Below, piece after piece: positions 1-8,466 of a stretch of 52,448 nucleotides of DNA. The translations under genes were made by a program, and so were the position numbers. Where the stretch lies: NCBI GenBank assembly GCA_902547925.1, contig CACCQD010000010.1, forward strand, positions 1 to 52,448. Direction: 5' to 3'. Below the pieces are notes generated by a model, which ran no database searches, was not told where the DNA came from, and saw nothing but the letters and a program-made list of their open reading frames with translations. Positions within the stretch are counted from its first letter, which is position 1; the number at the start of each line of letters is the position of its first letter. The DNA comes from an uncultured SAR116 cluster alpha proteobacterium. GTDB lineage: Bacteria; Pseudomonadota; Alphaproteobacteria; Puniceispirillales; Puniceispirillaceae.

Positions 1-85
1 CTCTTTCATATCCGGCCTCATCGCCGCCCCACCTTTAGCTGTGGCTGGTTTGTCAGGCTCCTTCATATCCGGCCTCATCACCGCC
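1..85 (-). repeat. 57-bp period tandem repeat inside fliK
   Basis: The string CTTCATATCCGGCCTCATC occurs near positions 5-22 and 61-79, a period of 57 bases (19 codons), encoding MRPDMKE twice. Only two units are visible, the left one truncated by the window edge, so the full number of units is unknown. Confidence 0.6.
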
Positions 86-600
86 TGAAGTAGGGCCGCA
101 ACCTTTGGATTGGATAGAGCCTCTGCTTCATAGCCCGCCTTTGGGGCAGAAGTCTCTGTTCTCTCCACCATTTGCTTACGCTCGATCAGCGCTATCGCCG
201 CCTGCTGCATCAACTGAGTGGTTCTGGCCGTGGTCTTGACTATCGGGACATCAGAAAAAATTGTCCTGTCGATGGCAGCCGTAGGTGTCGCAGCTTCGGC
301 GTTGCCGACACCGACTATCTGCTGCGCGACAACCAAAAGCTGGGTCAAATTTGTTATTTCCCCAACATCGATGGCACCAGTATCAGCAATACTATCAGCA
401 AAAGCAGCGGGCGGTACCACAACAGGACAGACCGGCTGGTCGGTGGCTGTGACAACTTCGTCTGTTTCACGCTGCATCTGCGCGTACAAGCTGGAAAACA
501 GTGCAAGCACCTCGGGTGAGAGCGCAGTCTCATTATCACCATTAGTTTCGCCAAGGCCGCCACTGCCTAAATTCATTGCTTTTGCTTCAATATGTGTCAT
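1..600 (-). CDS. fliK: Probable FliK, hook-length control protein (N-terminal part, cut by window edge)
   Basis: An open frame runs from the ATG ending at 600 to the window edge with no stop, about 200 codons visible. The protein starts MTHIEAKAMNLGSGG and is rich in Ala, Thr and Pro without recognisable catalytic motifs, as expected for the disordered N-terminal half of FliK, which measures hook length and switches export specificity through FlhB. The conserved C-terminal domain would lie outside the window, so the call rests on position directly downstream of fliJ and on the matching sigma-54 promoter at 652-666. An imperfect 19-residue repeat carrying the motif MRPDMKE begins at the edge. 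Another secreted flagellar protein at this position is possible. Confidence 0.6.
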   Translation of the reverse strand, partial: MTHIEAKAMNLGSGGLGETNGDNETALSPEVLALFSSLYAQMQRETDEVVTATDQPVCPVVVPPAAFADSIADTGAIDVGEITNLTQLLVVAQQIVGVGNAEAATPTAAIDRTIFSDVPIVKTTARTTQLMQQAAIALIERKQMVERTETSAPKAGYEAEALSNPKVAALLQAVMRPDMKEPDKPATAKGGAAMRPDMKE

Positions 601-651
601 TTCAAACCCATCATGATGAGGTGCAAGACGCGCGTGTCCGCGAAAGGAGTT

Positions 652-666
652 GCAAAAACAATGCCA
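652..666 (-). promoter_or_regulatory. Sigma-54 promoter upstream of fliK
   Basis: On the minus strand the site reads TGGCATTGTTTTTGC, matching the RpoN consensus TGGCACG-N4-TTGC at the -24 GG and -12 GC with exact spacing. The predicted transcript would start near 640, about 40 bases before the fliK ATG. It lies in the 141-base gap between fliJ and fliK, giving fliK its own promoter inside a same-strand gene series. Confidence 0.7.
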
Positions 667-741
667 GTAACAGCTACACGGCAATTTTTAGACAGTGGGT
701 TTTGAATATTGCGTCCTGATTTAAGAACCAGTTTGCAAAAA

Positions 742-1158
742 TCAGGGGCGAGGCCGGATCCGGGCCGGCAACAGCGCGGCGAGTCGGTCCTCGCGCTGCT
801 CGCGTTCGCGGCGGCGATGCTCAATGCCCTTTTTTACAGACAGCTCGTGCCGATAGCGTTCGGCGGCAAGCTGTTCTTCCTGCGTGCTGACTTCGGCGTT
901 GAGAAATTCATTGCGGTTGCAGATCGTTGTTAGCTGTTCATGAACACGCGTTGCATACCAGTTGGCCGATCGGATGTGCATCGACGTTGTGGCCCCTGGC
1001 TTGATCCCCGTATCATCAACGATCGCAGACAGCTGTGTCTCGATGTTGGTGGTGCGCTCAAGCTCCTCGCGCAGGGTGCGCATTGCCTGACCCTTCTTTG
1101 CCATTTCAAGTTTTTGCTTTAACGCCAGGCGTTCATAGATGGATCTGCGTTTTACCAT
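742..1158 (-). CDS. fliJ: FliJ-like flagellar export chaperone/ATPase stalk protein
   Basis: This small (about 138 aa), highly charged, helical protein is predicted to be nearly all coiled coil, rich in Glu, Arg, Gln and Lys, as in FliJ, which sits in the FliI hexamer like the F1 gamma subunit and helps the export ATPase engage FlhA. Sequence identity to FliJ is always low, so the call relies on size, composition and its place right after fliI. The ATG at 1158 overlaps the fliI stop as TGATG, indicating translational coupling; a GTG one codon upstream is an alternative start. The C-terminus ends in a basic Arg/Pro stretch. Confidence 0.8.
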   Translation of the reverse strand: MVKRRSIYERLALKQKLEMAKKGQAMRTLREELERTTNIETQLSAIVDDTGIKPGATTSMHIRSANWYATRVHEQLTTICNRNEFLNAEVSTQEEQLAAERYRHELSVKKGIEHRRREREQREDRLAALLPARIRPRP

Positions 1159-2483
1159 CACGATGCCATGAGCTTGAGCAGTTCCTTGCGGCTACTATCA
1201 AAATCAGCCTTCTCATTTTCCTGCTGCTGAATGTAATTCATCAAAGCCGGCCAGAGCGAAACTGCAAGATCAAGCTCGGTGTCCTGACCCGGCGCGTATC
1301 CGCCCATCAACAACAAATCCCGGTTTTCCATATAAAGCGAGACCAGCCGGCGGAACTTGCGGCTTGCCTGCTGGTGATCCGCGCCGACAATGTCATTCAT
1401 CACACGGCTGACCGATGACGGCACATCGACCGCCGGATAGACACCCATTTGGGTCTGATCGCGTGACAGCAGAATATGACCATCAAGTATGGCCCGGGCC
1501 GTGTCGACAACAGGATCATTTGCATCATCGCCATCGGCAAGAACAGTGTAGATAGCGGTGATCGCCCCCTGTCCCTTGGCACCGGTGCCGGTACGCTCAA
1601 TCAGGCGCGGGATCATCGAGACAACCGACGGCGGGTATCCCTTTGACGTTGGCTGTTCACCCAGCGCAAGGCCGATTTCCCGGCGGGCGTGGGCAACCCT
1701 GGTCAGCGAATCCATGATCAACAGGACATTCTTGCCCTTGTCACGATAGTATTCAGCAATGGCTGTCGCGCGCTCGGCGCCGCGAATACGAAGCAACGGT
1801 GACCGGTCCGCCGGCACCGCAACAACGGCAGTTCGTTTACGGGCATCGCCAGCAAGGATCGTATTCACAAAAGCGCCAACCTCACGGCCACGCTCACCAA
1901 CCATCCCGACGACGACGATATCAGCCGAGGTATACCGGCTCATCATCCCCAGCAAAACAGACTTACCGACGCCGGAGCCAGCTATAATACCGATCCGCTG
2001 GCCCATGCCAACGGTCAGCATCGAATTGATCACCCGCACACCAACGTCAAGTGGTTTGTCCACTGGCTGGCGTGCCAGAGGGTTCAGTGCCTTACCCATC
2101 AGCGGCCAGCGATCATCAAGATCAAGGGCTGCGCCTTCATCCAGCGGGTTGCCAAGAGCATCGGTCACACGACCAAGCAGCCCATCACCAACGGGAATGG
2201 CGGCACCATCATCAAACAGCGTGACCCGCGCACCAACCCGGATGCGCGCACCAAAATCATGAAGCGACAACAGATTATTACCGTGGTGGAAGCCAATCAC
2301 CTCGGCAACAGCGCTTTCGGCCTCGTCAGTCTCAATCTGACAGAGCGCACCTATATTTGCCGGAAAACCATTGCATTCAACCATCTGGCCATCATAGCGG
2401 CTGACATGGCCGTAAATCGCCATCGGTTGATCAACGGCAAGTCTGTTGACCTTGCTTATCAGCATGTCGCTAAGCTGATTCAT
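1158..2483 (-). CDS. fliI: FliI flagellum-specific ATPase of the type III export apparatus
   Basis: FliI energises and regulates export of flagellar substrates at the base of the basal body. The 441-aa length is typical. Walker A GSGVGKS is at about residues 169-175 and Walker B LLIMDS at about 254-259, and the F1-beta-like core VGERGREV is present. The start overlaps the fliH stop as TGATG, and its own stop overlaps the fliJ start, so fliH-fliI-fliJ are translationally coupled. This is the standard order of the fliEFGHIJK operon. Nothing is unusual in the catalytic core. Confidence 0.97.
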   Translation of the reverse strand: MNQLSDMLISKVNRLAVDQPMAIYGHVSRYDGQMVECNGFPANIGALCQIETDEAESAVAEVIGFHHGNNLLSLHDFGARIRVGARVTLFDDGAAIPVGDGLLGRVTDALGNPLDEGAALDLDDRWPLMGKALNPLARQPVDKPLDVGVRVINSMLTVGMGQRIGIIAGSGVGKSVLLGMMSRYTSADIVVVGMVGERGREVGAFVNTILAGDARKRTAVVAVPADRSPLLRIRGAERATAIAEYYRDKGKNVLLIMDSLTRVAHARREIGLALGEQPTSKGYPPSVVSMIPRLIERTGTGAKGQGAITAIYTVLADGDDANDPVVDTARAILDGHILLSRDQTQMGVYPAVDVPSSVSRVMNDIVGADHQQASRKFRRLVSLYMENRDLLLMGGYAPGQDTELDLAVSLWPALMNYIQQQENEKADFDSSRKELLKLMAS

Positions 2484-3766
2484 CAGTGATCCGTCCCTGT
2501 CGCATCGCCATGATCAGCCGCAGGAGTTGTGCTACCACCTGCCTCGATTTTGGGTTTCAGACCAATCGAAAAACCACCCTCGCCAGCACCTATGGGCGCG
2601 GCGTCTTCAGACCTTGCAGTTTGTGCCGGTTCAACCATGTCTGCCTGTGTGTTGTCGGCATCGGCGTCCAGCGTCTCAGCTTCCGATGACAAGGCTGTCA
2701 TATCGGTGGCTTCTTTATCCAAGGCGGTTGTTTCTCCTGGCTGAACAGCCGTTTTTTTGCTCACACGGCGTTGCAATTCATCCTCAATGCCGATCCCATT
2801 GATCACCAGCCTCAAATCACCTGATGACAAAGTCTCGTCAGCGGCGAGGCTGCAATTCTGCAACTTTTCACGCGTTGCAATGATCGGTTTGAGAGCCAGT
2901 AAATCGTCAGGATTGAGGCTGATCTGAGGATGCTCGGTTCCTTGCTTGATGGTGGCAAGGATGGATTCAATTCGTCCAGCAAAGGCCTCAGGCACCTCGG
3001 CAATCGTCATGCCGGCACGCTCGCTTGCAAGCGATAGAATGGCATCATGAATGCTTGCTGTCAGCACATCAAGATCAAGGGCCGCCGTGTTGGCAAGCGC
3101 CAGCGTTGCCTTCTCAAAACCCTGAATTGCTTTTTCCAGTTGGGCCGTGGCCTCTGCCTGACCAGCGGCGCGCCCTGCCTCATATCCCTTGTCATGGCCA
3201 GCCTTGTGACCTGCCTCCTCGCCCTTAGTGCGGCCTTCAGCGAGACCACGCTCATATTCGACCTGCAATTTCTCAGCCACGGCGGCAGCGGCAATTTCCT
3301 CCTCGCTCAGCTCAGGTTCATCGGCTTCTGCCTCGGCAGCTTCCGGTAGCGCCTCCTCACCCATTGCCCCAGTCGGAGACGCAGCAGCATCGGCGGTGTC
3401 CGCGACTGCCGGTGATGCCACAGCAGTGTCTCCATTTACCACCGCTTGATCAGAGGTGTCACCATTCACAGACTCATCTGCAGATTCAACCCCATCTATT
3501 GATGATGTCTCCTGTGCTACGGCGGATGCCTGCAATTCAGCTTCACGCCGACGCTGTGCCTCCATGGCGATTGTCACAAGCGTGCGTGGCTCGAAACTCT
3601 CCTTTGGCTTGACAGGAATATTGTCGGTACGGTGATAGGCCGCCTGTGTCGACAGAGAGACGAGACGCGCAATTTCGGCGTCATCAAGCTTGCCTGCAGG
3701 GACATCATCCTCGTCAAACACAGGCTCGATCTTTGGTGCATCTTTTTGCGCTTCTGCGGTTTGCAT
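2483..3766 (-). CDS. fliH: FliH-like regulator of the export ATPase, with long acidic extensions
   Basis: FliH binds FliI and tethers it to the C-ring. At 427 aa this is nearly twice the usual length. Residues about 174-202 contain eight glycines spaced exactly four apart (GLAEGRTKGEEAGHKAG and onward), the diagnostic FliH GxxxG helix repeat. The C-terminal helical domain follows to about residue 330. Acidic, Ala/Asp/Thr-rich low-complexity segments flank the core on both sides (residues about 80-160 and 345-427). It is coupled to fliI by a one-base stop/start overlap and follows fliG by about 50 bases. The extensions have no recognised function. Confidence 0.88.
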   Translation of the reverse strand: MQTAEAQKDAPKIEPVFDEDDVPAGKLDDAEIARLVSLSTQAAYHRTDNIPVKPKESFEPRTLVTIAMEAQRRREAELQASAVAQETSSIDGVESADESVNGDTSDQAVVNGDTAVASPAVADTADAAASPTGAMGEEALPEAAEAEADEPELSEEEIAAAAVAEKLQVEYERGLAEGRTKGEEAGHKAGHDKGYEAGRAAGQAEATAQLEKAIQGFEKATLALANTAALDLDVLTASIHDAILSLASERAGMTIAEVPEAFAGRIESILATIKQGTEHPQISLNPDDLLALKPIIATREKLQNCSLAADETLSSGDLRLVINGIGIEDELQRRVSKKTAVQPGETTALDKEATDMTALSSEAETLDADADNTQADMVEPAQTARSEDAAPIGAGEGGFSIGLKPKIEAGGSTTPAADHGDATGTDH

Positions 3767-3815
3767 CGCCTCACATCTCCTTCATCAATTTCATCGTCAT
3801 AGCTGGTCGGTCTGA

Positions 3816-4859
3816 TTAGACAAAATCGTCTCCACCACGGCCTGCCAAAACGATCGTGCCTTCGTCAGACATTGTCCGGGCAATGTTGATGATCCGTTTT
3901 TGGGCGTCTTGCACCTCGGTCAGACGGACTGGTCCCAGGGCCTCCATTTCGTCTTGAAGGTTTGCAGCAGCACGTGATGACATACAAGACAGAAGCTTGT
4001 CACGGAGCGGCTCATCAGCACCCTTTAGGGCAAGAACCAAATCTTCTGTTTCAACGTTCCTGAGCAACGTCTGAATCGATTTATCATCAGAATCGAGCAG
4101 ATTGTCAAAGACGAACATGCTCTCCTGAATTGCCTGCATGAGATTACGGTCTTCCTCACCAATAACCTCCATGATCAGGGCTTCGGTGTCCTGTTTGGTA
4201 AAGTTCATGATCTGCGCTGCCGCCTTCACGCCGCCCACCTGTGAGGCGCGCAATGTAGCGTTTGATTTAAATTTGCGCTGCATCACATCTTCGAGTTCAC
4301 GCAACGCCTCAGGTTGCACCGTCTCCAGCGTGGCAACGCGATAAACGACATCAGGCTGCAATTCATCTGGAAGCGAGAGCAGCACATCAGAGGCAAGGCC
4401 AGCATCAAGGTAGGACATGACAAGGGCAATGATCTGCGGGTGCTCATCAACGACCAGTTCAGCGATTGAGCGCGCGTCCATCCAGTCAAGAATCTCGATG
4501 GGACGTTCCTGGCTGGTTGGCGTGATCCGGGTGAGGACCGACTGCGCCTTGTCGTCACCAAGCGCCTTGGTCAGAACATTGCGGATATAGTTGCCAGCGC
4601 CAAGGCCAAGACTGGTTTGTTCTTTGATGATGGTCAGAAATTCGTCAAGAACCTGATTGACCAGATCCTGACCAAGACCCTGCACGGAATACATCGCCGC
4701 GCCCAGATGCTGGACTTCGCGTGGAGACAGGTTTTTCAGAATTTCAGCAGCCTCCTCCTCGCCAATGAGCATCATCAGAATTGCTGACTTCTGGGTCCCC
4801 GTCAGTCGCTCAAAAGCGTCCTTGGGATCTTCCTTCTTATCCTTCTGAGCTTCAGCCAT
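3816..4859 (-). CDS. fliG: FliG flagellar motor switch protein
   Basis: FliG forms the upper C-ring, contacts FliF through its N-terminal domain and interacts with the stator through charged residues of its C-terminal domain. The 347-aa length fits. The N-terminal portion contains LTGTQKSAILMMLIGEEEAA, and the middle domain has the EHPQ signature (EHPQIIALVMSYL) typical of FliG. The C-terminal helix contains the charged run ETEDLVLALKGADE. It sits between fliF and fliH. The 72-base gap to fliF contains a strong hairpin at 4887-4917. The last residues are GGDDFV. Confidence 0.97.
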   Translation of the reverse strand: MAEAQKDKKEDPKDAFERLTGTQKSAILMMLIGEEEAAEILKNLSPREVQHLGAAMYSVQGLGQDLVNQVLDEFLTIIKEQTSLGLGAGNYIRNVLTKALGDDKAQSVLTRITPTSQERPIEILDWMDARSIAELVVDEHPQIIALVMSYLDAGLASDVLLSLPDELQPDVVYRVATLETVQPEALRELEDVMQRKFKSNATLRASQVGGVKAAAQIMNFTKQDTEALIMEVIGEEDRNLMQAIQESMFVFDNLLDSDDKSIQTLLRNVETEDLVLALKGADEPLRDKLLSCMSSRAAANLQDEMEALGPVRLTEVQDAQKRIINIARTMSDEGTIVLAGRGGDDFV

Positions 4860-4886
4860 TTTACCCTCACTTCAAATTCACTCATT

Positions 4887-4917
4887 GTGATACCGCATTC
4901 CGTGAGCGCGGTATCAC
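4887..4917. repeat. Perfect 10-bp inverted repeat (hairpin) between fliF and fliG
   Basis: The arms GTGATACCGC (4887-4896) and GCGGTATCAC (4908-4917) are perfectly complementary with an 11-base loop. No T-run follows on the minus strand, so a simple intrinsic terminator is unlikely. As the transcript passes fliF to fliG, this would form an intercistronic stem-loop that could set relative mRNA stability or partially attenuate; a dimeric regulator site is the alternative. Confidence 0.7.
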
Positions 4918-4931
4918 TTATGGATTACGGG

Positions 4932-6656
4932 TTACGCCATGTCACTCTGGATCATTGTCTTGAAGACGTTGGACACTCGTCCTGCCTCGTCTCCGACAAT
5001 CATCCTGATAACTGCAACCTTATCATCATAGGTGTTCGCTGTATCCAGCATTTCTGGTGAAATTGCCGCTTTCTTTGGCTTGAGCTTGGCTTTGATATCC
5101 TCAAGGCTCTCACCTTCCTGAATTTCGACCTGTTCCACCTCGTCATCATCGTCAAGGCTAACCATTGCCTCACCCGGGGCACCAGCAGCAGCTGGCACCA
5201 TGATCCGCGAGATCAACGGGCGGATGACACCCAGAACAACCACGGCCATAATCAGAATGGTCATGCCTTGCTTCATCAGGGTAACAGCCCATTCCATGTC
5301 ATACCATGGCTTGGTCACACCTTTGAGCGTGGAGACAAAGGCCGAGCTGCTGACAGTCAGGTTGTCACCACGCTCCAGATCAAGACCAATCGCGTTGATC
5401 ACCAGCTGTTCGATCTCAGCCAGCTTCTCCTCAGGGACAGCCTGCACTTCGGAAAGCCCGGTCTCTGGATTCACGGCCTCGAGGTCTCGCACAAGAACGG
5501 AGGCCTGAATTCGGGTGATTTTTGTTCCTGGCTTGCGCGTTGTCGAGATTGTGCGGCTTACCTCGTAATTTCTAACCTCACTGGAGGAACGATTGGCTAA
5601 GCCACCCTCGGCCCCCTTGTCACCTTGCTCGGTTGTTACTTCCGTCTGGGTTGGCGCCCGATTGGCAGTCGCACCCGGGATTCCACGGGCGGTCATTTCC
5701 GACGATGTGTCAGATGAACGCTGCTCGCTGCGCAGGGCATTGCGCTCAGGATCGACCAGTTCCTCGGTAACCTCGCTGCGGGTGAAATCAATGCCAAGAT
5801 TGACCTCGGCCATGACATTGCCGCCACCAACCATGGGAGTAACAATGGAAATGATACGCTGGCGATAAATGTCTTCAAGGCGGATACGATGCTCAAGCTG
5901 CGAGTCCGTCATTGCCGTTGCGGCATTGCGGCCCGGCTGCGAGAGCAGATTGCCATATTGGTCAACAACCGTGACCTCGCCCTTTGGCAAACTTGGCACC
6001 GAAGACGATACCAGATGTACAATGGCACTGATTTGCTGTCGTGACAGCGCCCGGCCATCCTCCATCTGCACGAAAACAGAGGCTGATGGAGGCACAGAGG
6101 CACGGGCAAAAACAGATTTTTCGGGGATTGCCAGATGCACCCGCGCCGCAACAAGCCCCTGAATCTCGCTTATTGAGCGGGCCAGTTCGATCTCCTGACT
6201 TTGCTTGAGACGTACATTTTCAACGGTGCGGCTCGATCCCATGGGAATCTCACTGATCGAGTCGTAGCCTTCTGGTACAGAGGCTGGAAGACCTTGCGCC
6301 GCCAACTGCATGCGGGCCGTGTGGTAATCGGATGTCGGCACCAGAACCTCACCGGTAGTAGGGTCAAGCTGGACCCGGATGCCGCCATTTGTCAACGCCT
6401 CAACAACACGCGCTTTTTCTGCTTCGGGCAAGCCGGCATATAACGTTGTCACGGGTGGCTTATTCAAAAAATAAAAAGCGGCCAGACCAATTACAGCCAG
6501 CACTACGCCCAAAACCGCTGGCGCAGCCCGACGAACACTGGGATCGAAGGCAATCCGCCGAACACTGGAGAGTGGACCCTTACCCTCTACCGTGACAACT
6601 GTGGTCTTGGTGGCGGCACCGTCTTCGGGAGTTGTGATATTTGTTGCTTCAGCCAT
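4932..6656 (-). CDS. fliF: FliF, MS-ring protein
   Basis: FliF forms the inner-membrane MS ring on which the rod and C-ring are built. The 574-aa length is typical. A first transmembrane segment is near residues 48-68 (APAVLGVVLAVIGLAAFYFL), followed by the secretin-like ring-building motifs (LYAGLPEAEKARVVEAL; QLAAQGLPASVPEGYDS). A second transmembrane segment lies near 445-465 (MTILIMAVVVLGVIRPL). The cytosolic C-terminus that binds FliG ends in VIRMIVGDEAGRVSNVFKTM. It lies directly downstream of fliE in the usual fliE-fliF-fliG order. Confidence 0.97.
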   Translation of the reverse strand: MAEATNITTPEDGAATKTTVVTVEGKGPLSSVRRIAFDPSVRRAAPAVLGVVLAVIGLAAFYFLNKPPVTTLYAGLPEAEKARVVEALTNGGIRVQLDPTTGEVLVPTSDYHTARMQLAAQGLPASVPEGYDSISEIPMGSSRTVENVRLKQSQEIELARSISEIQGLVAARVHLAIPEKSVFARASVPPSASVFVQMEDGRALSRQQISAIVHLVSSSVPSLPKGEVTVVDQYGNLLSQPGRNAATAMTDSQLEHRIRLEDIYRQRIISIVTPMVGGGNVMAEVNLGIDFTRSEVTEELVDPERNALRSEQRSSDTSSEMTARGIPGATANRAPTQTEVTTEQGDKGAEGGLANRSSSEVRNYEVSRTISTTRKPGTKITRIQASVLVRDLEAVNPETGLSEVQAVPEEKLAEIEQLVINAIGLDLERGDNLTVSSSAFVSTLKGVTKPWYDMEWAVTLMKQGMTILIMAVVVLGVIRPLISRIMVPAAAGAPGEAMVSLDDDDEVEQVEIQEGESLEDIKAKLKPKKAAISPEMLDTANTYDDKVAVIRMIVGDEAGRVSNVFKTMIQSDMA

Positions 6657-6719
6657 TTTACCTTAGTCCCTGAATTACCATTTCTGGCGTTGTGAGCGGA
6701 ATGAATGTGAAGTGCCGCA

Positions 6720-7040
6720 TTAGACCGGCATGTTCATGATGTCTTTGTAAGCGCTAAGCACTTTGTTGCGGACATTGAGCGTCATCTGAAACCCAAGCGA
6801 GGAGACCTGCTGCTGAACCATAACCTTGCTAAGATCATGCTCGGTTCCCATCTCGTACGCTTTCGTCAGATCTGCACTTTTTGACTGTTCAGAAGCCACC
6901 TGGTCCAACGCATCGCCGATGCGGTCTGAAAAATCAGAAACACCCGCGCCCTTGCCAAGATTCTGCTCGGCGCGCTTCAGCACTTCTTGATGCAAGCTGC
7001 CAATACTGTTCCCCATTGATCCAATCGAAGTCATTTCCAT
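6720..7040 (-). CDS. fliE: FliE, MS-ring/rod junction protein
   Basis: FliE joins the MS ring to the proximal rod and is needed for export gate function. At 106 aa with the conserved C-terminal helix pair (KVMVQQQVSSLGFQMTLNVRNKVLSAYKDIMNM) the match is clear. It precedes fliF on the same strand and follows the fleT-like gene by 66 bases. That gap holds a GCTGGC-N6-GCCAGC inverted repeat but no correctly spaced sigma-54 promoter, so fliE is probably co-transcribed with fleT from the promoter at 8335-8349. Confidence 0.94.
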   Translation of the reverse strand: MEMTSIGSMGNSIGSLHQEVLKRAEQNLGKGAGVSDFSDRIGDALDQVASEQSKSADLTKAYEMGTEHDLSKVMVQQQVSSLGFQMTLNVRNKVLSAYKDIMNMPV

Positions 7041-7061
7041 CTCCCGTAAACGTCTTTTTTT

Positions 7062-7086
7062 AGGGTGCTGGCGTCAATGCCAGCTC
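7062..7086. repeat. Short inverted repeat between fleT-like gene and fliE
   Basis: GCTGGC and GCCAGC arms separated by six bases (around 7067-7084) lie in the 66-base intergenic gap. It could be an activator-binding site or weak hairpin. The minus strand also shows TGGC...GC, but with eleven bases between GG and GC, one too many for a sigma-54 promoter. Confidence 0.35.
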
Positions 7087-7106
7087 ACCTCAAATGCTCT
7101 GCTGAA

Positions 7107-8294
7107 TTACCCATGCGCCGCCACTGCGCCGTGTTTGACCTCAGTGGACCCGGTCATTGCCAATTGCTGGCCCGCCATCAGATGAAGGCTGTCATCCGTA
7201 ATGATCTCAGCTGCCGTAATCTTGCCGTTGACCGACAGCACAAGAGCGCGTTGCAGAACATTTTCCAGCTCGCGCACATTGCCGGGCCAGCTGTAGCCGC
7301 GCAGCTTCGCAACCGCGCTGTCTTCAAGCCATGGAATGGTGGCAGCTTTAGTGGAGTGCCGGTTCAACAAAAATGTGACGATTGGGACGATGTCATCTCC
7401 ACGGTCCGCAACAGCGTTAGTGTTCAGAGGGAAAACATTCAACCTGTAATAGAGATCTTCGCGGAAGTTACCCTTGCGGATTTCATCAGTCATGTTGCGG
7501 TTGGTTGTGGCAACAACGCGCACATCAACAGCAACATCCGCATGCGAGCCAATCGGTGTGACCGCCTTTTCCTGCAATACCCGCAACAGCTTTGCCTGCA
7601 ATGACATCGGCATTTCAGAAATCTCGTCAAGCAGCAAAGTGCCACCATCAGCGGCGCGGAAAATACCCTTATTTGCCGTGGAGGCACCCGTAAAGGCGCC
7701 CTTTTCATGACCAAACAGAATGGCCTCAAGCATGTTCTCCGGAATTGCTGCACAATTGACAGCAACAAAGGGCGCTTTGGAGCGAGATGAATGATTGTGA
7801 ACGAAACGTGCAAGAACCTCTTTGCCAGTGCCTGTCGGGCCGTTGACGAAGACAGTCACATCTGTCTGCGCCACGCGTTTCGCAAGGGTCAGAAGGTCAA
7901 GGCTCATCTTGTCACCGGCAGCTACGTTGATGTCGCTCGACAAAAGAGTGGCGGCAAGCTGCAGCCCGTAATCATCACAAATTGCGTTTGCCGGCCTAGT
8001 TTTTGGGAGCGACAGCCGCACCAGTTTGCCGCCAAACTCCTCTGAAATGGCAAAGCTGGGTTGATCTTCTGCGATGATCATCAGCTGGCCAGCGCGCATC
8101 GCCCGGCCTTTGGCGACAACGGCCTCTTGACCACCCAGCTTTTTCTCAAAAGCCGCGCTGCAGACAAAGGTAGATGATCGGCCATCGCCCACATCATTGC
8201 CCGCCATTGTGGCTGGCACCATGCGGCAGGACAGGATTGTGGCCAGCCTCTCGGCGGCGGAAAACAAATCTTTTTCCAAGCAAATGCTGTTCAT
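7107..8294 (-). CDS. fleT: FleT-like sigma-54 activator lacking a DNA-binding domain
   Basis: This 395-aa enhancer-binding-protein homologue should activate sigma-54 RNA polymerase for flagellar genes. Its first ~130 residues have no clear receiver phospho-acceptor motif. The AAA+ domain is complete: Walker A GPTGTGKE at about 152-159, sigma-54 contact loop GAFTGA at 199-204, Walker B GGTLLLDEI at 217-225 and the REDLYYRLN arginine-finger region. After SWPGNVRELENVLQRA only about 50 residues remain and no Fis-type helix-turn-helix is visible. R. sphaeroides FleT, encoded with fliEFGHIJ, also lacks that domain and works with FleQ. The gene has its own sigma-54 promoter. FlbD-like is the alternative name. 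Confidence 0.8.
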   Translation of the reverse strand: MNSICLEKDLFSAAERLATILSCRMVPATMAGNDVGDGRSSTFVCSAAFEKKLGGQEAVVAKGRAMRAGQLMIIAEDQPSFAISEEFGGKLVRLSLPKTRPANAICDDYGLQLAATLLSSDINVAAGDKMSLDLLTLAKRVAQTDVTVFVNGPTGTGKEVLARFVHNHSSRSKAPFVAVNCAAIPENMLEAILFGHEKGAFTGASTANKGIFRAADGGTLLLDEISEMPMSLQAKLLRVLQEKAVTPIGSHADVAVDVRVVATTNRNMTDEIRKGNFREDLYYRLNVFPLNTNAVADRGDDIVPIVTFLLNRHSTKAATIPWLEDSAVAKLRGYSWPGNVRELENVLQRALVLSVNGKITAAEIITDDSLHLMAGQQLAMTGSTEVKHGAVAAHG

Positions 8295-8334
8295 GGTATG
8301 TGACCCAAATAAAGTTTCGACTAACCCTGTAAAG

Positions 8335-8349
8335 GCAGAAACCGTGCCA
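8335..8349 (-). promoter_or_regulatory. Sigma-54 promoter of the fleT-fliE... operon
   Basis: The minus strand reads TGGCACGGTTTCTGC, a full match to the -24 element and a GC at -12 with correct spacing (CTGC instead of TTGC). Transcription would start near 8323, about 30 bases before the fleT-like ATG. It implies that the sigma-54 activator gene is itself sigma-54 dependent, presumably activated by the divergent FleQ-like protein. Confidence 0.75.
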
Positions 8350-8408
8350 AACTGCTTTTTTGGTAAAAAAAAACGCTCAACCCGCTTAAAGCTTAAAAAT
8401 TTCCCAGT

Positions 8409-8420
8409 TTTTCATGAAAA
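8409..8420. repeat. 12-bp perfect palindrome in the fleT/fleQ divergent region
   Basis: TTTTCATGAAAA is a perfect palindrome about 60 bases upstream of the fleT sigma-54 promoter, within typical range for an enhancer site and close to the putative fleQ promoter. Nearby is a direct repeat of GCTTAAA. A regulator-binding role is only inference. Confidence 0.35.
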
Positions 8421-8436
8421 TCAGCAGTTCAAAATT

Positions 8437-8466
8437 TTGACAACTCAAGCAGATTACCGTTAAAGT
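8437..8466 (+). promoter_or_regulatory. Possible housekeeping (sigma-70) promoter for fleQ-like gene
   Basis: TTGACA at 8437-8442 is a perfect -35 hexamer, followed after 18 bases by TAAAGT (four of six -10 matches). Transcription would start near 8473, downstream of the TTG at 8478 upstream frame limit, supporting a later start codon. No sigma-54 element is seen for this gene, fitting a top-of-hierarchy regulator. Confidence 0.45.

Noticed and set aside
7041-7106. Sigma-54-like TGGC...GC before fliE
   Set aside because: Eleven bases separate GG and GC; the family requires ten. The match is part of an inverted repeat.
7065-7604. 179-aa plus-strand frame opposite fleT
   Set aside because: Antisense to a well-supported AAA+ gene; no recognisable protein features.
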